Below, in pieces: positions 7,020 to 10,232 of a stretch of 10,232 nucleotides of DNA. The stretch's first letter is position 1. The number at the start of each line of letters is the position of its first letter. The position numbers and the translations under genes are program-made. The notes under the pieces are model-generated. The model ran no database searches and had not been told where the DNA came from. It was given only the letters and a program-made list of their open reading frames with translations. This DNA is from an uncultured Sutterella sp. (lineage in GTDB: Bacteria > Pseudomonadota > Gammaproteobacteria > Burkholderiales > Burkholderiaceae_F), in contig USAL01000061.1 of assembly GCA_900552545.1 (NCBI GenBank), forward strand, positions 1 to 10,232. The letters are read 5' to 3'.

Positions 7020-7613
7020 CTACGGCTTGATTGAAGCGCCGGCCGCCGCCTCAGCCTCTGCGGCGCGGCAGCCTTCGTCGAGGAGCTTCTCGTAGATTCG
7101 CTTGTTCTCCTCGTCGTTGACGCAAAAGATGATGCGCTCAAACAGAGGCTCCATCTCAAGGCACTCGACCGAGACTGAAATGGCGGTCTGCGCCGCCAGC
7201 TCCTTGGGATAGCCGTAGGAGCTCGTGGAGATGGCGCTGAAGGCTATGCTGCGAAGGCCATGCACACGGGCGATTTCAAGCGCCTTGGCGTAGGCGCGGG
7301 TCAGAAGCGCCTCCTCGCCCTCGGCGCCTCCGCACCACATCGGGCCCACGGCGTGAATCACGTACCGGCAGGAAAGGTCGAAGGCGGGCGTGAGAATGGC
7401 GCCGCCCGCAAAGCAGCGCCCCTCGCGGCTGATGTATTCGCTGCAGGCCTGCCGAAGCTTGGGGCCGGCAGCCTTGTGCACTTTCAGATCAGTCCAGCCG
7501 CCGGGCGACATGTCGGGACGGGCTGAGTTGACGATGGCATCGACATTGAGAGTGGTGATGTCGGTCATCACCACGTCGATGCGGCGGCGGATACTTTGAG
7601 TGATGGGAATCAT
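7020..7613 (-). CDS. Macro-domain protein (YmdB/MacroD-like) with altered active-site loops
   Basis: A 197-residue single macro domain, the fold that binds ADP-ribose. Relatives remove ADP-ribose from proteins or deacetylate O-acetyl-ADP-ribose. Family blocks are DAIVNSA (residues 25-31), HKAAGPKLRQAC (46-57), the YVIHAVGP strand (84-91), and FSAISTSSYGYP (125-136). By direct alignment with the YmdB pattern IVNAAN...GGGGVDGAIH, the first Asn (N29), the Asp (D42) and the His (H46) are kept. The second Asn is R32, and the glycine loop reads PGGWTDLKVH instead of all-Gly. In IST-G-YG the Gly is Ser. It may therefore bind ligand with changed or no catalysis (inference). The ATG at 7613 has only a weak AGGCAG site. 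It lies 27 bases downstream of murJ, probably co-transcribed, with a terminator after it. The C-terminal tail is Ala/Glu-rich. Confidence 0.88.
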   Translation of the reverse strand: MIPITQSIRRRIDVVMTDITTLNVDAIVNSARPDMSPGGWTDLKVHKAAGPKLRQACSEYISREGRCFAGGAILTPAFDLSCRYVIHAVGPMWCGGAEGEEALLTRAYAKALEIARVHGLRSIAFSAISTSSYGYPKELAAQTAISVSVECLEMEPLFERIIFCVNDEENKRIYEKLLDEGCRAAEAEAAAGASIKP

Positions 7614-7640
7614 GCACTGCCTGAGAAATGTTTGAACCGT

Positions 7641-9191
7641 CTAATCCCGGGCTGCGCCTCTTAACTCTTCACCGCGCCACCCGCAGACGATCATCGCCGC
7701 AAAGTATGTCACAGCCGCCCCGGCAATAACACCCGCCGCTAGAAGTAGGCGTTTACCCCATTGTCCCTGCATGTCGCTCCAGGAAAGGCCGCTTTGCACA
7801 TAAAGGAGCATCGCGCTCATGACGGCCGTGCAGATGATGATGCGAAGAAGGTACCCGATCCACCCCTTCTCGGGCGTGTACCAGCCGCGCCGGCGAAGGA
7901 TGACGAAGAGAACGCCCGCGTTGAAGCACGCGCCCACGGCAACCGAAAGCGCGAGGCCCGCGTGCGCAAACGCGGGCACCGTGATGAAGTTGCACGCCTG
8001 CACGACCACGAGCGAGGCGATGGCCGACTTCACCGGCGTCTTGATGTCCTTGCGGGCGTAGAAGGCGGGCGCAATGATCTTGATGGCGATGAGCCCCAGA
8101 AGCCCCACGGCGTAGCCCTGCATGGCGACGGCCGTCTGCGCGACGTCTTCGCCCGAGAAGTTGACGCCCTGATAGAGAACCGCGGTGAGCGCTTCGCTGG
8201 CAAAGGCTAGTCCCGCCGAGGCCGGGACGGCGATCAGAAAGACGATCTTGAGGCTGCGGTCCAGAAGCGTGTTGTAGCGCTCGGTCTGCCCCAGCTGAAA
8301 GGCGGTTGAAAGGCCCGGTAGAAGCACCGTGCCGAGCGCAACGCCCAAAAGCGCCGTCGGAAACTCCATCAGTCGATCGGCATAATTGAGCCACGTCACG
8401 GCGCCGTGCGAGAGGTGCGAGGCGATGTTGGTGTTGATGACGATCGATAGCGGCGCCACCGACACGCCCACCACGGCGGGGACCATCAAGGCCAGCAGCT
8501 GCCGCACGCCCGCGTGCTTGTAGGCGCGGATGGGGTTGGTGAAGTGCGGCAGAAGACCCTTTTTCTTTAGCGCCGCAAACTGCATCGAGAGCTGCAGCAC
8601 GCCGCCTATGAGCACCGCGGCCGCAAGCGCAAAGACGGGCTTTTCAAACCAGTCGATGCAAAAGAGCGTGCAGGCGATGAAGCTGACGTTCAAAAGCACC
8701 GGCGTAAAGGCCGGCACCGCAAAGTGCTTCCAAGTGTTCAACACGGCCGCGCCCATCGCCACGAGGCTCATCATGATGATGTAGGGAAACATCCAGCGCG
8801 TGAGCTCGGTTGCAAGGGCAAAGGTATCAGGCGCGTCGGCAAATCCCGAGGCGATGCAGTAGACGATGACGGGAGCGGCGATGACGCCCATGACGGTGGT
8901 CAAAAACACCGCCGCCGCGAGGGCCGAAAATACGTTGTCGATGAAGTCGTGCTGGCCCGCCTCGGACTCGGTTGCCTTCACCTGCGAGAGCATCGGCACG
9001 AAGGCCTGACTGAAGGCGCCTTCGGCAAAGAGGCGCCTTAGCATATTGGGAATGCGGAAGGCGACGTAGAAGGCGTCGGTCGCCGCACCGGCGCCGAAAT
9101 AGCGGGCAATGAGCATGTCGCGCACCAGGCCCGTGATGCGCGAGAGCATCGTCAAGGCCGAAATCGTCGCGGCCGATCGCAGTAGGGACAT
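7641..9191 (-). CDS. murJ: Lipid II flippase MurJ (MviN)
   Basis: A 516-residue polytopic inner-membrane protein of the MOP superfamily that moves the peptidoglycan precursor lipid II across the membrane. The N-terminal block GLVRDMLIARYFGAGAATDAF followed by RIPNMLRRLFAEGAFSQAFVPML is the most conserved stretch of MurJ. The rest is a series of about 14 hydrophobic helices, and the length matches the family. I chose the ATG at 9191 because family members begin a few residues before the LSRITGLVRD block. The frame stays open upstream to 9302, but that 37-residue extension would overlap the rpsT promoter and is not MurJ-like. No clear Shine-Dalgarno sequence precedes 9191, which is slightly unusual. 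The divergent rpsT neighbour is a common betaproteobacterial arrangement. It is probably co-transcribed with the macro-domain gene. Confidence 0.95.
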   Translation of the reverse strand: MSLLRSAATISALTMLSRITGLVRDMLIARYFGAGAATDAFYVAFRIPNMLRRLFAEGAFSQAFVPMLSQVKATESEAGQHDFIDNVFSALAAAVFLTTVMGVIAAPVIVYCIASGFADAPDTFALATELTRWMFPYIIMMSLVAMGAAVLNTWKHFAVPAFTPVLLNVSFIACTLFCIDWFEKPVFALAAAVLIGGVLQLSMQFAALKKKGLLPHFTNPIRAYKHAGVRQLLALMVPAVVGVSVAPLSIVINTNIASHLSHGAVTWLNYADRLMEFPTALLGVALGTVLLPGLSTAFQLGQTERYNTLLDRSLKIVFLIAVPASAGLAFASEALTAVLYQGVNFSGEDVAQTAVAMQGYAVGLLGLIAIKIIAPAFYARKDIKTPVKSAIASLVVVQACNFITVPAFAHAGLALSVAVGACFNAGVLFVILRRRGWYTPEKGWIGYLLRIIICTAVMSAMLLYVQSGLSWSDMQGQWGKRLLLAAGVIAGAAVTYFAAMIVCGWRGEELRGAARD

Positions 9192-9235
9192 GAAATCAAA
9201 GGAAAAAAGCACTGAAGACAAAAGCCGTTTAGGTG

Positions 9236-9264
9236 TTGTCTCCAGCGCAAGATTTTGATAAAAT
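9236..9264 (+). promoter_or_regulatory. Sigma70 promoter of rpsT
   Basis: TTGTCT (9236-9241) and TAAAAT (9259-9264) are separated by 17 bases, close to consensus in both boxes and spacing. Transcription would start near 9271, giving a leader of about 184 bases before rpsT. The -10 box lies within an imperfect 27-bp palindrome. Confidence 0.7.
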
Positions 9265-9271
9265 TTTGCGC
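9245..9271. repeat. 27-bp near-palindrome over the rpsT -10 box
   Basis: The left half from GCGCAAGATTT (9245-9255) mirrors the right half ending AAATTTTGCGC (9261-9271). The centre is at 9258, and 11 of 13 paired positions match. It lies between divergent rpsT and murJ and covers the rpsT -10 box and predicted start site. A binding site for a dimeric regulator or chance AT-rich symmetry are both possible. Confidence 0.55.
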
Positions 9272-9454
9272 TTTCAGCGGGCAGAGGGAGACTTCCGCCC
9301 ATCGAAAAGCACCATTGTAAACAAACCGGCCGAGCCCACGGCTGATCGATGCAGAGGGGTCTCTTACCGGTCCGGCAATGCCGTCGGCGTACAAAACCGT
9401 ACGCGGCAGCCTCGCCGATTCGTTAACCCTGGCATCAATTTTTAGGATTTCTAA
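9271..9454 (+). promoter_or_regulatory. Long rpsT 5' leader with a hairpin
   Basis: The predicted leader of about 184 bases is long for a ribosomal-protein gene. It contains a hairpin at 9380-9407: outer GCC (9380-9382) with GGC (9405-9407), an unpaired GTCG, and inner GCGTAC (9387-9392) with GTACGC (9399-9404). S20 synthesis in E. coli is autoregulated at translation through its mRNA leader, so a regulatory role is plausible but not shown. No gene is seen in it. Confidence 0.4.
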
Positions 9455-9718
9455 ATGGCCAATACCAACCAAGCTCGCAAGCGCGCCCGTCAGGCCGTTG
9501 CTCGCAATCAGCATCTCTCGGCTCAGCGCAGCCAGTACCGTACCGCCATCAAGTCGGTGCGCAAGTTCATCGTTGCCGGCGACAAGGCCGGTGCCGCTGA
9601 AGCCTTCAAGAAGGCTCAGTGCGTGATCGACTCCATGTGCTCCAAGGGTGTCCTTCACAAGAACGCTGCTGCTCGTCATAAGAGCCGTCTGTCTGCCAGC
9701 ATCAAGGCGATGGCCTAA
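9455..9718 (+). CDS. rpsT: 30S ribosomal protein S20
   Basis: An 87-residue basic helical protein that binds 16S rRNA in the small subunit. The sequence is unmistakable S20: MANTNQARKRARQ at the N-terminus, RSQYRTAIKSVRKFIVAGDKAGA in the middle, and GVLHKNAAARHKSRLSASIKAMA at the end, with the usual length. The ATG at 9455 follows an AGGA ribosome site with a 7-base gap. It is a single-gene unit with its own promoter at 9236-9264 and a strong terminator at 9787-9829. It is divergent from murJ. Two Cys residues (in AQCVIDSMC) are present, which is not remarkable. Confidence 0.98.
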   Translation: MANTNQARKRARQAVARNQHLSAQRSQYRTAIKSVRKFIVAGDKAGAAEAFKKAQCVIDSMCSKGVLHKNAAARHKSRLSASIKAMA

Positions 9719-9786
9719 TCGCCCCTGCGTCGTCAGACAAAGCTGAATCGTCCGAGTCCCTCAGCGAGGATGGTTTTAGCCAATCA

Positions 9787-9829
9787 ATGAAAAAACGCAC
9801 CGAAGTTGCTCCTCGGTGCGTTTTTTCAT
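9787..9829. terminator. Strong bidirectional intrinsic terminator between rpsT and the HAD gene
   Basis: A perfect 17-bp stem (9787-9803 with 9813-9829) encloses a 9-base loop. The GC core CGCACCGA/TCGGTGCG is flanked by A6 and T6, so it provides a U-tract on both strands. It lies 69 bases after the rpsT stop and ends 109 bases beyond the stop of the convergent HAD gene. Confidence 0.93.
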
Positions 9830-9938
9830 GTCCGCCGCATTTTTTCTTCCGTGCAGCGCTCTTTTGTCCCTTCCAGCTTCTCCCCTATCCTTCCTCTACC
9901 TGCGCGTCAGCATCCCTATTCGAGCGCATTCGAGTGCA

Positions 9939-10232
9939 TTACAGCGCCCGCTCGAGCTCCTCAAACGTCTCAAAGTAAGCCGCCGCATGCGTCTTGAGCC
10001 AGTCGCGGTCACGGTCGCTGAAGGGCTCGCGCACGACGGCAGCGGGCAGTCCCGCGGCAGCCGCGGCGGTGACGCCCACGCGCGAATCCTCAACCACGAG
10101 CGCATCCTCGGGGGCAACGCCAAGGCGCTTTAAAGCCGTGAGATAGCCTTCGGGATCGGGCTTGATGTGCTCGACATCCTCCATCGTCACGACGACGGAG
10201 AAGTAGTCGCGCAGGTGAATGAGCGAACGGAT
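9939..10232 (-). CDS. HAD-superfamily hydrolase, C-terminal part (partial)
   Basis: The last 97 codons of a phosphatase or phosphomutase of the beta-phosphoglucomutase/phosphoglycolate-phosphatase-like HAD group; the N-terminus with the nucleophile motif DxDGT lies outside the window. The frame is open to the window edge (IRSLIHLRDYFSVVVTMEDV), so the in-frame GTG at 10190 is not the true start. Motif III is the Lys in IKPDPEGYL, and motif IV is the acidic VVEDSRVGVTAAAAAG, where E and D coordinate Mg2+. The C-terminus ends with a helix (FETFEELERAL). The gene is convergent with rpsT and shares the bidirectional terminator. The substrate cannot be told from this part. Confidence 0.88.
   Translation of the reverse strand: MRSLIHLRDYFSVVVTMEDVEHIKPDPEGYLTALKRLGVAPEDALVVEDSRVGVTAAAAAGLPAAVVREPFSDRDRDWLKTHAAAYFETFEELERAL

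Noticed and set aside
9192..9302. A 37-residue N-terminal extension of MurJ in the same frame.
   Set aside because: It overlaps the rpsT promoter, is not MurJ-like, and the conserved family start fits the ATG at 9191.
1..10232. Searched by eye for CRISPR arrays, tRNA or rRNA genes, and toxin-antitoxin or defence systems.
   Set aside because: No regularly spaced repeats, cloverleaf-like segments or recognisable defence proteins were seen.

Overview
The window looks like a chromosomal segment of a GC-rich betaproteobacterium. A Sutterellaceae-type member of the Burkholderiales is my best guess. The support is murJ divergent from rpsT, GC-rich codon use, and an anaerobic molybdoenzyme operon with its own dedicated two-component system. 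The assignment is inference from gene content and protein character; no database was searched.

Positions 1-6208 (all minus strand) hold one respiratory operon. In transcription order it encodes: a Tat-exported DmsA-like molybdopterin oxidoreductase (6208 to 3556), a four-cluster DmsB-like ferredoxin subunit (3526 to 2810), a TorD-family maturation chaperone (2796 to 2230), a TtrS-like sensor kinase with a PhnD-type periplasmic domain (2159 to 321), and a FixJ/TtrR-like response regulator cut by the window start (346 to 1). The expected logic is that the sensor detects a periplasmic electron acceptor, the regulator switches on the reductase, and the chaperone helps cofactor loading before Tat export. 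No DmsC/NrfD-type membrane anchor is encoded here. Two genes carry lesions: an in-frame TAA between the sensor and kinase halves of the kinase gene, and a frameshift near the C-terminus of the catalytic subunit. Either the locus is decaying or the sequence has errors at these two sites.

Positions 6209-6958 are non-coding. After a 236-base leader upstream of the reductase comes a 474-base element on the minus strand (6918 to 6445). It has the 5' end and the domain V/VI 3' end of a bacterial class C (group IIC) intron, but no intron-encoded protein and an unrecognisable middle. It sits just past the T-tract of an intrinsic terminator, the usual target of class C introns. Its domain V seems to carry an extra 21-nt hairpin.

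Positions 7020-10232 are ordinary chromosomal background. A macro-domain protein with altered active-site loops lies 27 bases downstream of murJ (lipid II flippase), both on the minus strand. rpsT (ribosomal protein S20) is divergent on the plus strand, with a good sigma70 promoter overlapped by a 27-bp near-palindrome and a long leader. A strong bidirectional terminator separates rpsT from a convergent HAD-family phosphatase that runs off the window end.
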